64,000 bases of DNA from NCBI RefSeq assembly GCF_008808095.1, contig NZ_CP023396.1, positions 1,302,001-1,366,000 of the forward strand. The letters run 5' to 3'. The stretch comes from Pseudoalteromonas ruthenica (GTDB lineage: Bacteria > Pseudomonadota > Gammaproteobacteria > Enterobacterales > Alteromonadaceae). Shown here in pieces: positions 54,345 through 63,253 of this stretch. The notes under the pieces were generated by a model that was given only the letters and a program-made list of their open reading frames with translations, had not been told where the DNA came from and did not search any database. Positions within the stretch are counted from its first letter, which is position 1; each line of letters starts with the position of its first letter. The position numbers and the translations under genes are program-made.

Positions 54345-55147
54345 TAAGAATAATGGCCACGCTGATGGCAGCCTGTTTTAGTAGCCTGAGTTACGCCGCC
54401 GATGGGCGCTGGTTCGAAATTGAGGTGTTGGTGTTTAGCCAACCTGATGCGTTAATCAGTGAGACCTTAGCGAATGACAATGCCAAGCTCGATGATTATC
54501 ACAGTAATGACGATATTATCACTGAGGGCTATATCACGACGCTCACCAAGCAGTGCTTAGCGGGGCAGATTGACCCACCCACTACGCCTGCCAAACCTCT
54601 GCTCGCAAGTGATAACCAAGTATCGGCAGCGTGTGAATACAGCAAAGAGGATTTTAGCGCACTGACCCGTTTACCTCAGGTCGTCGATGGTGAGGTGTAT
54701 GAACATACCGACACGCCTTATGTGCTAGCCCAATCGCAATTGCAATTTAGCGATAAGCGTGATCAACTGGCGCGCATTGGTAGGCAAGTGCTTTTGCACA
54801 CAGGTTGGCGCTTTCCTGGGCAATCGAAACGAACGGCCCCTAAGTTCCGCTTGTACGGGGGGGAGCTAATTGCTCGAGTGCCAAAAAATGTGCCTAATAG
54901 CGCAGATTTTTTGAGCCCAATACGTCCGGAATATAACTTAATTTGGCAGTTAGATGGCTTTTTAAAGGTGCATCTAAACCATTACCTCTATATTACCTCG
55001 GCGTTAACATTGCGTCAGACTGGGGATACAGAAACACACTTGAGTGGCGAGTTTTCGCAATTTCGTCGTGTTATTTCCGGCGAAATCCATTATTTTGACC
55101 ACCCACAACTAGGCATGCTGGTGCAAATAAGGCGCTTTAACCATTAA
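54341..55147 (+). CDS. csiV: CsiV-like periplasmic protein
   Basis: A 268-residue secreted protein. Signal peptide to about residue 20 (LSYAA). The body has WFEIEVLVFSQPDAL after the signal and LDGFLKVHLNHYLYITSALTLRQ, a strongly conserved CsiV feature. CsiV is known in Vibrio cholerae as a periplasmic partner that activates penicillin-binding protein activity through LpoA. The ATG overlaps the mfd stop (ATGA), the usual gammaproteobacterial neighbourhood. Lipid anchoring is not seen. Confidence 0.85.
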   Translation: MIRIMATLMAACFSSLSYAADGRWFEIEVLVFSQPDALISETLANDNAKLDDYHSNDDIITEGYITTLTKQCLAGQIDPPTTPAKPLLASDNQVSAACEYSKEDFSALTRLPQVVDGEVYEHTDTPYVLAQSQLQFSDKRDQLARIGRQVLLHTGWRFPGQSKRTAPKFRLYGGELIARVPKNVPNSADFLSPIRPEYNLIWQLDGFLKVHLNHYLYITSALTLRQTGDTETHLSGEFSQFRRVISGEIHYFDHPQLGMLVQIRRFNH

Positions 55148-55166
55148 TTCAATGTGAGGAAAAACA

Positions 55167-55418
55167 ATGAAAAAATCTCTCTTTCTCTCTTTAGCCACCG
55201 TGCTCACCTTGAGTGCCTGCTCGAAAGTAACGCTGGAGAATTACGAGCAACTGTCTGTGGGCATGGATAAAACCGAAGTCGAAGCCCTGCTTGGAGAAGC
55301 TGATGCGTGTGAAAAGAAAGCGCTTCACACTAACTGTATTTGGGGCTCTGAAAGCAAGAATATCCAAATAACCTTAGTTTCCGACAAAGTAACACTCTAT
55401 TCAGAAAAGGGACTGTAG
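55167..55418 (+). CDS. Small lipoprotein, BamE/DUF3862-like
   Basis: An 83-residue protein with signal and lipobox LSAC (Cys-18). The mature part (YEQLSVGMDKTEVEALLGEADAC ... CIWGSESKNIQITLVSDKVTLYSEKGL) has the BamE-like beta-beta-alpha-beta pattern of the SmpA/OmlA and DUF3862 groups. It is probably an envelope protein of unknown role, 19 bases downstream of csiV and likely on its transcript. Confidence 0.8.
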   Translation: MKKSLFLSLATVLTLSACSKVTLENYEQLSVGMDKTEVEALLGEADACEKKALHTNCIWGSESKNIQITLVSDKVTLYSEKGL

Positions 55419-55430
55419 CGAGGCCACGGC

Positions 55431-56804
55431 TCACGCACTGGGTGAGCCGATTTTTTCTAGGGCAACAATTTGTGAGCGATTGAGGGTAATCTTATAGCGC
55501 TGGGCCTGAGCCTCGTGGTTATCATCACGCGTCACGAGTACCACATTAATTTGATAACGCCTTTCAACAGCATGCTTGCGGATTTTTTTGCCACTGTACT
55601 CATATACCCGCCCTTCCCCTTTACGTAAGTAGCGCACCATCGGCGCCATGCTAATGTTGATGCTTTGGTGCAAGGCATCGTAGCCTGGCATAAAGGTGTT
55701 CACGGGCACATCACACTCAAAGCGCATATACATCCATTGCGCTGCCTGCTTATTTTGCTGTCGACGCTTAGAGAAGATAGCCGCTATCTCTTTGGGGATC
55801 CGCGTTGGTTTTATATATTCCAACCAGACCTTTTGTTTCGCCACTTTCACTTTCGTAGTGGAGTTATAAAAAGACTGTAACCATTTAGCACGGCCCATAA
55901 TAATACGACGCCAAATAATACGCGTGATGTCTTCTTTAAAGATCTCCCTGAGCCCGTAAATGGTGCCTAATAAGGCGACTAAACCAATAGTCACCTGAGT
56001 GAAGTTGGTCCGTGCAGTTAGCACCAATAACATGACAAAGGCCATCATAATCGCGGTGACCGAGCCTTTAACAACACGTCTTAACAAGGTGTTTAAGTTT
56101 CGAGTTTCTCGTCTGAGTACCACCCCATGCTCGATTAAACGTTGCAACAAATGCATTTTATTCGCTAGTCGATTGGGGTCATCCACAGTGGATACAGAGT
56201 TATAACGTTTGTGTTCGCGGTAGCCGTTTTCTGCCTCACAAAACTGAAGTAACTGCTTGCGCTCAACAGCATGCTCACTGCTTTTCGGTCCCTTATCAAG
56301 AAGCTTTAAAATCACTTGCTCAGCGTGCCAACTAAGAAAGTTATCGGCATTGTAAAAAAACGACAACAGCTTTTCTTCTTTGGGCTTATACCGCCGTAAA
56401 CGCTTTAATAGTCGCTCCGTTTCTTGTTGCATGGCTTGAACACGAATAAAGAATGCATCCGGCTCCTTTATGGCCAACGCTTCATTAACATCGGTATCTA
56501 ACGCCAACCTTACCTGATAACAATACAAGTTGAGGTTCTGCCGATAGTCTTGCTCATCGCCTCGGTTTTTACTTATAAAACGACTGCGCACCAAAGGCAA
56601 GTGGATGCCACTGGCGTTATAAGCCATGCGCGTTTTTACATGGTTATGATAAAAGCTTTCTTCACTTAAAGTATTAGGATTGATCCCCATTTCATTGGGA
56701 ATGCAAAGATACAACTCCACGAGCGAATGAGACTTTGGCAACAGCGATTGACTGATTTGCAGCCTGAGGCCTTCATCTTGTTTGAAGCTAATATGATGAT
56801 GCAA
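55431..56804 (-). CDS. Membrane protein of unknown function
   Basis: A 457-residue protein, mostly cytoplasmic and very basic, with two adjacent transmembrane helices (about residues 250-269 and 273-292; FVMLLVLTA and IGLVALLGTIYGL) separated by a short TNFT turn. A charged helical region precedes them (ETERLLKRLRRYKPKEEKL). No enzymatic motif is found; the C-terminal part (KIRKHAVERRYQINVVLV) is beta-rich. It is convergent with the lipoprotein gene. I do not recognise the family. Confidence 0.75.
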   Translation of the reverse strand: MHHHISFKQDEGLRLQISQSLLPKSHSLVELYLCIPNEMGINPNTLSEESFYHNHVKTRMAYNASGIHLPLVRSRFISKNRGDEQDYRQNLNLYCYQVRLALDTDVNEALAIKEPDAFFIRVQAMQQETERLLKRLRRYKPKEEKLLSFFYNADNFLSWHAEQVILKLLDKGPKSSEHAVERKQLLQFCEAENGYREHKRYNSVSTVDDPNRLANKMHLLQRLIEHGVVLRRETRNLNTLLRRVVKGSVTAIMMAFVMLLVLTARTNFTQVTIGLVALLGTIYGLREIFKEDITRIIWRRIIMGRAKWLQSFYNSTTKVKVAKQKVWLEYIKPTRIPKEIAAIFSKRRQQNKQAAQWMYMRFECDVPVNTFMPGYDALHQSINISMAPMVRYLRKGEGRVYEYSGKKIRKHAVERRYQINVVLVTRDDNHEAQAQRYKITLNRSQIVALEKIGSPSA

Positions 56805-56860
56805 AGTAGCCGTACCTGAGTTGCTGAATTCAACTTAGTTATACCATTGTTTAGACACAT

Positions 56861-56896
56861 AAAAAATGCCCATCAGCAAGCTGATGGGCATTTTAT
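56861..56896 (-). terminator. Rho-independent terminator of the TonB-dependent receptor gene
   Basis: An 11-base GC-containing stem TGCCCATCAGC/GCTGATGGGCA with an AA loop. On the minus strand it is followed by six T, and it has A/T tails on both sides. Confidence 0.9.
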
Positions 56897-56916
56897 CACT
56901 CGTAGCTTGGCGCAGT

Positions 56917-59619
56917 TTAGAACTTAACGTTCACACCTGCGAAGAAGCGACGACCTAGTACATCATAAGTGTACGGGTCAGTGTTTGAGTCATTGTTACC
57001 TGAGTAGTATGGAGGTTGCTTGTCAAACAAGTTGTTCACACCACCTGTTAAAGTAACCATGTCAGAAACGATGTATGAACCGCTTAGGTCATGATAAGTC
57101 ACGCTTGGCGTAGTTGGTGCGTAACAAGCTGCTGGGTCTGCCAAACAGTTTTGGCTATCCATACCGTTAATGTAACGAGCTTGATACTGCATATCCCAGT
57201 TATCACCAGCGATGTTTAGAGTGAAGTTAGACTTCAACTCTGCAAAACCACCGTCGCCAGCTGTAATTAAGCCAGCATAATCAGTGATAGTGCCGTCTAC
57301 TTCAACAACATACTCATCAAGAACTGTTGTGTCTAGGCTTGTGCGCCAGTTAAGACCTGCTGCTTCAAACGTGTATGCTAGGTTAATATCGTAGCCAGAA
57401 GTTTGCTCTGAACCGATATTTTGTAGCTGGTTATTGAATTTAACACGGCCAGTTGAGTCCATAGTAACGTTTGCTGACTGACATAGTGCGCTATTCGCGT
57501 TGTCAGTTGTTGCAAGACACTGCTGAAGGATCGTCTCTGAGCTCACGCTAGCAATCGCATTTTCGATTTCGATATCGTAGTAATCGAAAGTCATTGAGAA
57601 ACCTTCGAACCAGCTTGGCTCGTATACTAGGCCTGCAGTTAGCGTATCAGCTTCTTCAGGAGTCAAGTCTTGGTTACCACCTACAGTGACTTCCGCTTGA
57701 TCTTGCGCACCTGGGAAGGTGATCTGCTCGAATGACGGAGAGTTACCAGAGTATAGCTCGTCAACCGTTGGCGCACGGAATGCTGTTGAAACAACACTAC
57801 GTAGCATTAGCTCTTCGTTGACTTTCCAAGTAAGACCTAGTTTCCATGTTTCATCGCTACCGAACGTGCTGTAGTCGAACGCACGGATTGCTGCGCTTAG
57901 GTCAACCATTTCAGCAAAAGGCACGTCTGCAAGAAGTGGTAGAGCGAATTCTACATATGCTTCGTTTACATCGAAGCCACCTGAGGTAGGTTCAACTGGT
58001 GGATCGTTGGCCAGACCCTGTGCTGTTAGTGAATCAGGCGTGTACCATGCTTTTTCTTGACGACGCTCTACACCTGCTGCAAATGCTGAGTAACCCGCTG
58101 GCATTTCAAACATTTCGCCAGATACAGACGCAGACAAGATGAATAGTTGGCTACCGCCGTTGTTTACTTCGGTGTAAACGTTTTTACGGAATTCTTCCGA
58201 CACCCAAGCTGCTTGATCGATTGGGTTGAAAGTACCTTCAGTGATTTGGTCTTGGATAGCACCCATGTTGTGTAGGTTGCTTAGCTTATCAACTGAGTCG
58301 TTACGACCAAAGTTAGCTGATACATCCCATGCGTAATCGCCAATGAAACCTTCCGCACCAATTACTGCACGAACTGTGTCTACAGACTGTTCGAAGAAAC
58401 GTGCACCAGTATCGCTCATACGGCGGCCGTAAGAGATAGTGTCACCGTATTGGTAATTTGTTTCTTGAGTTACATAGTTACCATCAGCGTCTTTATCTAG
58501 GTAACCGTCACCATCAAGGTCTACACGCTTGTCATAGCTTTGGCTTAGCAATGCATCGCCCATCGCTTCTGTGTAGTCAAAGTCAAACCATACTGGCTGA
58601 GGCGCCATTTGCTGCTCTGACCAACGCTTGGTGTAGGTGAACTCACTGAATAGGCGAGTGTCATCAGTTAGGTCATAAGTAGCGATACCAGTTAGGTTTA
58701 AACGCTCCATTGGCGTGTAAAGGTAGCTAGCTGGTGAGTAGTTGTAAGCATCTTCGTTGCCGTAACGATGATATTCACCGCCGCGACCAGTTACACCATT
58801 GTCGTCAATAAGTGAAACTTCAATGTCTTCGCCTTTAGCGTTAACAGTTTTACCTTTTTCACCATTGCCGTTCCAAATGTGACCGCCTTCGTTGTACGAA
58901 GAACCTGTGCAATATAAGCCATTTGCACCTTCAGCAAGAGGACAGGTAGAGAAATCACGATCGCCTTGAGATGCTTCACCACGATCTGTGTATTGCATGC
59001 CGATTACAACGTTACCACGGTCAAAAGAACTACCTAGTGTAACGTCGAATGAGCTTTCTTCTGCATCACCTTCACCGCTCATCGCAGTGTTAAGGTTCAT
59101 GTCTAGACCTTCGAAGTTGTCTTTAAGGATGATGTTAACAACACCCGCTACCGCGTCAGTACCATATACTGCAGATGCGCCATCTTTCAGTACTTCAACT
59201 GATTTAATCATTGATACTGGGATAGTGTTAAGGTCAACAGTTGACGCTGCACCAGTACCAGAGTTAATCATACGACGACCATTTACAAGTACTAGCGTAC
59301 GCTGAGAACCAAGACCACGTAGGTCGATACGCGCGTTACCGCCTGAACCATTGTTGATACCTGGGTTGGTCATGGCACCGCCGGTCGCAGTCATTTTTTG
59401 CAAAACGCTGTCGATGCTGGTTGCGCCCATCGCTTTGATGTCATCGGCGCCAATCAATGTAACTGGGCTAGCAGTTTCCATGTCGGCACGCTTGATGCGT
59501 GAGCCGGTCACTTGAATTTTTTCAATTGCTTCAGCTGAAGAATCTGCCGCAATTGCTTGAACACTTGAGAACATAGGCAGTGCCGCAGCAACGGCTAGCC
59601 CTAGTTGTGTCTTTTTTAT
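56917..59619 (-). CDS. TonB-dependent receptor
   Basis: An outer-membrane beta-barrel that takes up a ligand with TonB energy. If begun at ATA 59619 it has 900 residues and a full signal (KKTQLGLAVAAALPMFSSVQAIA). The first ATG, at 59574, would remove most of that signal. AGTAGGG lies six bases before the ATA. The plug follows: TonB box-like EKIQVTGSRIKR, then NARIDLRGLGSQRTLVLVNGRRM and DGASAVYGTDAVAGVVNIILK. The barrel ends YDVLGRRFFAGVNVKF with the terminal Phe needed for assembly. It belongs to the large polymer/peptide receptor type rather than siderophore type; the ligand is unknown. Terminator follows. Confidence 0.93.
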   Translation of the reverse strand: MKKTQLGLAVAAALPMFSSVQAIAADSSAEAIEKIQVTGSRIKRADMETASPVTLIGADDIKAMGATSIDSVLQKMTATGGAMTNPGINNGSGGNARIDLRGLGSQRTLVLVNGRRMINSGTGAASTVDLNTIPVSMIKSVEVLKDGASAVYGTDAVAGVVNIILKDNFEGLDMNLNTAMSGEGDAEESSFDVTLGSSFDRGNVVIGMQYTDRGEASQGDRDFSTCPLAEGANGLYCTGSSYNEGGHIWNGNGEKGKTVNAKGEDIEVSLIDDNGVTGRGGEYHRYGNEDAYNYSPASYLYTPMERLNLTGIATYDLTDDTRLFSEFTYTKRWSEQQMAPQPVWFDFDYTEAMGDALLSQSYDKRVDLDGDGYLDKDADGNYVTQETNYQYGDTISYGRRMSDTGARFFEQSVDTVRAVIGAEGFIGDYAWDVSANFGRNDSVDKLSNLHNMGAIQDQITEGTFNPIDQAAWVSEEFRKNVYTEVNNGGSQLFILSASVSGEMFEMPAGYSAFAAGVERRQEKAWYTPDSLTAQGLANDPPVEPTSGGFDVNEAYVEFALPLLADVPFAEMVDLSAAIRAFDYSTFGSDETWKLGLTWKVNEELMLRSVVSTAFRAPTVDELYSGNSPSFEQITFPGAQDQAEVTVGGNQDLTPEEADTLTAGLVYEPSWFEGFSMTFDYYDIEIENAIASVSSETILQQCLATTDNANSALCQSANVTMDSTGRVKFNNQLQNIGSEQTSGYDINLAYTFEAAGLNWRTSLDTTVLDEYVVEVDGTITDYAGLITAGDGGFAELKSNFTLNIAGDNWDMQYQARYINGMDSQNCLADPAACYAPTTPSVTYHDLSGSYIVSDMVTLTGGVNNLFDKQPPYYSGNNDSNTDPYTYDVLGRRFFAGVNVKF

Positions 59620-60176
59620 ATTAAACCCTACTTGTTGAATTTTTACCCATATCGGGCCGATAGCAGTTCATTTTTATATGAAGGTACTGCATAACGAGAC
59701 GCAACTTAGGACTATTTAAATGAACGATAACTGAATGAAAGATTTAATTTTAACCCAGCCAGGCTATAGGTATATAGATACATTACCCATGTAAAGAAAT
59801 GTTATAAATGTATCAACCCACAAACCAGTAAAAGCAGGCCACCCACCCTACTTTCATACACTTATTTGACCAATGAAACTATGTGTACGCATTTTGTAAT
59901 TCAATGTAACCGGCAGTAATTGTTTTAACTTAAATGATTATTTACAACCTATACACACAAACTTATTACCCCATTCAAAAACCTCCACTATTTTTTATAA
60001 GCGCACAGTGATCGCAATCAATATGAGAATGATGCAAACACTTAACTTGAACGAATTTAATACAGGTTTGGATGATTTTTTATGCATATCACTTCACAGA
60101 CACGCAGATATTCGCTGCGCAATAAAGACTTGTCGCACCAGCTTATCGACACCGAGTGAGCCAGTGCCTTCGTCTT
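59620..60176. other. Gene-free upstream region of the receptor gene
   Basis: About 560 bases. The part near 59620-59960 is AT-rich and should hold the receptor promoter; no clear Fur or other named site was seen. The part 60070-60176, read on the minus strand, keeps a coding-like string (LDPSILKDEGTGSLGVDKLV and on) without a start, which may be a gene remnant or a dispersed repeat. A plus-strand frame at 60008-60199 is not convincing. Confidence 0.45.
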
Positions 60177-60214
60177 TTAATATGCTGGGGTCGAGTTAAT
60201 ATGCTGGGGTCGAG
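60177..60214. repeat. 19-base tandem duplication at the end of the lipoprotein gene
   Basis: TTAATATGCTGGGGTCGAG occurs twice in direct succession (60177-60195 and 60196-60214). Each copy contains the TAA stop of the minus-strand gene. Confidence 0.9.
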
Positions 60215-60687
60215 ATAAATTGGAAGTGATGACTTTGCGGTTGAGTGTTTTGTGCAGTTTCAACAACGAGTTGCCAGCGCATTGTTGGTTCACTGCAACT
60301 CCCTACTTGAGTAGTTGCAACCCAAGTATTCGCGCCCACTTTGTTGAACAAAACCGGGATGCGTCCCATGTACATGCCAACACCCTCCAAGTGCGCTTTA
60401 ATTACTTGAGTGTGCTTAGGCAGTGTTAGTTTTATCGCAAACGGGTTCTCAGGGTGAACCTGTTCAGTGCTCAAGGCAAAGGTAATGTCTTGATGTGTTT
60501 GCTGCTGATGCTCGCAACAACTGGTATTCGCACTGAGATTTTCTATACTTGTCGTCGAGTCGCTGTCACAACCAGCGATAAGCAGCAATGTGCAGATCAG
60601 TACGCCAACACCAGAGCAAAGGGGGTGGCCGCTTGGGCGGTATTTTTTTTCACACTCAAAGCGTGGTGAAGTAATCGATTCTGTCAC
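60196..60687 (-). CDS. Lipoprotein of unknown function next to ccoNOQP, FixH/YtkA-like
   Basis: A 163-residue protein begun by GTG, with an N-terminal stretch of 25 residues, a hydrophobic segment and lipobox LIAGC (Cys-40). The mature part (NPFAIKLTLPKHTQVIKAHLEGVGMYMGRIPVLF ... CSEPTMRWQLVVE) looks like an Ig-like beta-sandwich of the FixH/YtkA/copper-chaperone type with Met/Cys/His positions. It is divergent from ccoN, with 310 bases between. A role in cytochrome oxidase maturation is possible from position only. Confidence 0.6.
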   Translation of the reverse strand: MTESITSPRFECEKKYRPSGHPLCSGVGVLICTLLLIAGCDSDSTTSIENLSANTSCCEHQQQTHQDITFALSTEQVHPENPFAIKLTLPKHTQVIKAHLEGVGMYMGRIPVLFNKVGANTWVATTQVGSCSEPTMRWQLVVETAQNTQPQSHHFQFISTPAY

Positions 60688-60997
60688 TGTATTACGTACT
60701 TGTAGCTAACACATTATTCGGCTGATGCTTTATTACACCAGAAGTCAGTTAAATTTTCCCCAACTTCTTGGGATAATTTGATTGAAGTCATTATTTTAGC
60801 CATTTGCGCTATCTTTTTAAGGTCAAAAATTTTATCATTTCGGCCGAAAATAATAAGCGTGTTTCGAGTGTGTTTTCTGAAATGCTCAAAGTGTTGAGGG
60901 TTTTAGATAGCGGGCTTGGAGCACAATCAGTAGGGCCTATTCGCATAGAATAGGTAATTCATTTCTAATCGCATAATAATGCAGCGGAAACCTGACA
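60688..60997. promoter_or_regulatory. Divergent promoter region of ccoN
   Basis: 310 bases between the lipoprotein and ccoN. TTGATTGAAGTCAT at 60778-60791 weakly resembles an FNR/ANR box (TTGATNNNNATCAA), but the second half does not fit well. No better site for oxygen control was found. Confidence 0.4.
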
Positions 60998-62431
60998 ATG
61001 AGCCAAACAGTAGCATCACAAACTGAGTACAACTATAAAGTTGTTCGCCAATTCGCTATTATGACAGTGATTTGGGGCATCGTTGGCATGAGTGTCGGTG
61101 TTCTGATTGCCGCCCAGCTTGCCTGGCCAGCGTTGAACTTCGATACCCCATGGCTAACTTACTCTCGACTTCGTCCGTTACATACGAACGCAGTTATCTT
61201 CGCTTTCGGCACCAGTGCCCTTTTTGCAACGTCTTACTACGTTGTACAACGCACCTGCCAAACCCGTCTTTTCTCCGACAAACTCGCGGCCTTCACATTC
61301 TGGGGCTGGCAACTTGTCATCGTACTTGCAGCAATTACCTTACCTATGGGTATTACTAGCTCAAAAGAGTACGCTGAGCTTGAGTGGCCAATTGATATTC
61401 TGATTGCCGTCGTGTGGGTCTCGTATGCCGTGGTGTTCTTCGGCACGCTAATCAAGCGTAAGGTGTCACACATTTACGTGGCAAACTGGTTCTATGCTGG
61501 TTTCATTATCACGGTCGCCGTTTTACACATTGTAAACAGCATGGCTGTTCCGGTCTCGCTGACCAAGTCATACTCCATTTATGCCGGTGCAGTTGATGCC
61601 ATGGTGCAATGGTGGTACGGCCACAACGCAGTAGGTTTCCTACTGACAGCGGGCTTCCTTGGGATGATGTACTACTTCGTTCCTAAACAAGCGGGGCGTC
61701 CTGTGTACTCTTACCGTTTATCGGTTGTACACTTCTGGGCACTTGTCTCTCTTTACATTTGGGCTGGTCCTCACCACCTACACTACACGGCTCTGCCAGA
61801 TTGGACACAGTCGCTAGGTATGGTGATGTCGGTGATCTTATTCGTACCTTCATGGGGCGGCATGATCAACGGTATCATGACCCTATCGGGCGCGTGGCAC
61901 AAATTGCGCACTGACCCAGTACTGCGTTTCTTGGTGGTCTCACTGTCATTCTACGGCATGTCGACTTTCGAAGGCCCGATGATGGCTATCAAATCAGTAA
62001 ACGCCCTATCTCACTACACTGACTGGACCGTAGGTCACGTACACTCTGGTGCGCTTGGTTGGGTAGCGATGATTTCTATTGGTGCAATCTATCACCTAAT
62101 CCCGGCATTGTTCGGCCATGGTCGCATGTACAGCATCAAGCTGGTTAACACGCATTTCTGGCTACACACTGTGGGCGTTGTACTTTACATCGTGGCAATG
62201 TGGATTTCAGGTGTAATGCAGGGTCTAATGTGGCGTGCAGTGAACGAAGACGGCACCTTAATGTACAGCTTCGTACAATCACTAGAAGCGTCTTATCCCT
62301 TCTACATCATGCGTTTCCTAGGCGGTGTATTCATCGTAACGGGTATGTTGGTTATGGCTTATAACTGTTATCGCACCATTGCTGCCAAAAAAGGCGCAAT
62401 CGCTGACGATACACAGGCACAACCAGCTTAA
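60998..62431 (+). CDS. ccoN: cbb3-type cytochrome c oxidase subunit I, CcoN
   Basis: A 477-residue, 12-helix catalytic subunit holding heme b and the heme b3-CuB centre. The His ligands are in [41 protein letters not shown] and [14 protein letters not shown]. It reduces oxygen with high affinity in the inner membrane. First gene of ccoNOQP; ccoO starts eight bases later. The upstream region is the likely place for oxygen control. Confidence 0.98.
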   Translation: MSQTVASQTEYNYKVVRQFAIMTVIWGIVGMSVGVLIAAQLAWPALNFDTPWLTYSRLRPLHTNAVIFAFGTSALFATSYYVVQRTCQTRLFSDKLAAFTFWGWQLVIVLAAITLPMGITSSKEYAELEWPIDILIAVVWVSYAVVFFGTLIKRKVSHIYVANWFYAGFIITVAVLHIVNSMAVPVSLTKSYSIYAGAVDAMVQWWYGHNAVGFLLTAGFLGMMYYFVPKQAGRPVYSYRLSVVHFWALVSLYIWAGPHHLHYTALPDWTQSLGMVMSVILFVPSWGGMINGIMTLSGAWHKLRTDPVLRFLVVSLSFYGMSTFEGPMMAIKSVNALSHYTDWTVGHVHSGALGWVAMISIGAIYHLIPALFGHGRMYSIKLVNTHFWLHTVGVVLYIVAMWISGVMQGLMWRAVNEDGTLMYSFVQSLEASYPFYIMRFLGGVFIVTGMLVMAYNCYRTIAAKKGAIADDTQAQPA

Positions 62432-62438
62432 GGGGTAG

Positions 62439-63062
62439 ATGATGAGCAATAAAAACTCTAGCAACAAACACGAAATTGTTGAAAAGAACGTCGGCCTGAT
62501 GGCCATCCTAACGGTGTTCGCGATTAGCTTTGGTGCACTTGTGGAAATCACCCCGCTGATGTTCCAAAAAGACACCACTGAGCCTGTAGATGGGCTACGC
62601 CCGCTCACAGCGCTTGAGCTTGAAGGCCGTGATATCTATGTTCGTGAAGGTTGTTACAACTGTCACTCACAGATGATCCGTCCTTTCCGTGACGAGGTAG
62701 AGCGCTATGGTCACTACTCGGTGGCTGGTGAGTCGGTATGGGATCACCCTTTCCAATGGGGCTCAAAACGTACCGGTCCTGACCTTGCACGTGTAGGCGA
62801 GCGCTACTCTGACGATTGGCACTACGCCCACCTTATGGACCCACGCGCTGTGGTTCCAGAGTCAAACATGCCAGCTTTTCCTTGGTTGGATGAAAACGTA
62901 CTTGATGGCGAGTTAACGGCTAAGAAAATGGAAGTATTCCAGGATTTTGGCGTACCTTATACGGATGAAGACATTCAAGGCGCCAAAGAAGCGGTGCAAG
63001 GCAAAACCGAAATGGAAGCCTTAATCGCCTACTTGCAGCAACTTGGCACACACTTGAAGTAA
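62439..63062 (+). CDS. ccoO: cbb3-type cytochrome c oxidase subunit II, CcoO
   Basis: A 207-residue mono-heme cytochrome c anchored by one N-terminal helix ([18 protein letters not shown]). The heme site is [17 protein letters not shown] (CxxCH) and the Met ligand is in [11 protein letters not shown]. It passes electrons to CcoN. GGGTAGATG gives the ribosome site. Confidence 0.98.
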   Translation: MMSNKNSSNKHEIVEKNVGLMAILTVFAISFGALVEITPLMFQKDTTEPVDGLRPLTALELEGRDIYVREGCYNCHSQMIRPFRDEVERYGHYSVAGESVWDHPFQWGSKRTGPDLARVGERYSDDWHYAHLMDPRAVVPESNMPAFPWLDENVLDGELTAKKMEVFQDFGVPYTDEDIQGAKEAVQGKTEMEALIAYLQQLGTHLK

Positions 63063-63067
63063 TTATT

Positions 63068-63253
63068 ATGGATTACGGCACGTTCAGAGGCATTTTAACT
63101 CTGGTAATAATGGTACTTTTTATCGTGATTGTGTTGTGGGCATTCAGTAAGCGCAGTAAGAAGCGCTTCGACGACGCAGCCAACTCGGTGTTTGAAGACG
63201 AAAAGAAACACCAAAACACAATCACACATGAGGAAAAGGAGTCTGAGAAATGA
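63068..63253 (+). CDS. ccoQ: cbb3-type cytochrome oxidase subunit CcoQ
   Basis: A 61-residue protein with one helix (TLVIMVLFIVIVLWAFSKRSKKRFDDAA), the standard CcoQ/FixQ form that stabilises the oxidase. It is five bases after ccoO and its TGA overlaps the ccoP ATG. Confidence 0.93.
   Translation: MDYGTFRGILTLVIMVLFIVIVLWAFSKRSKKRFDDAANSVFEDEKKHQNTITHEEKESEK

Noticed and set aside
60008..60199. A 63-codon plus-strand frame
   Set aside because: Overlaps the minus-strand coding-like tail and the tandem repeat; no support.
60778..60791. FNR/ANR box before ccoN
   Set aside because: Only the first half-site TTGAT fits; too weak to call as a feature.
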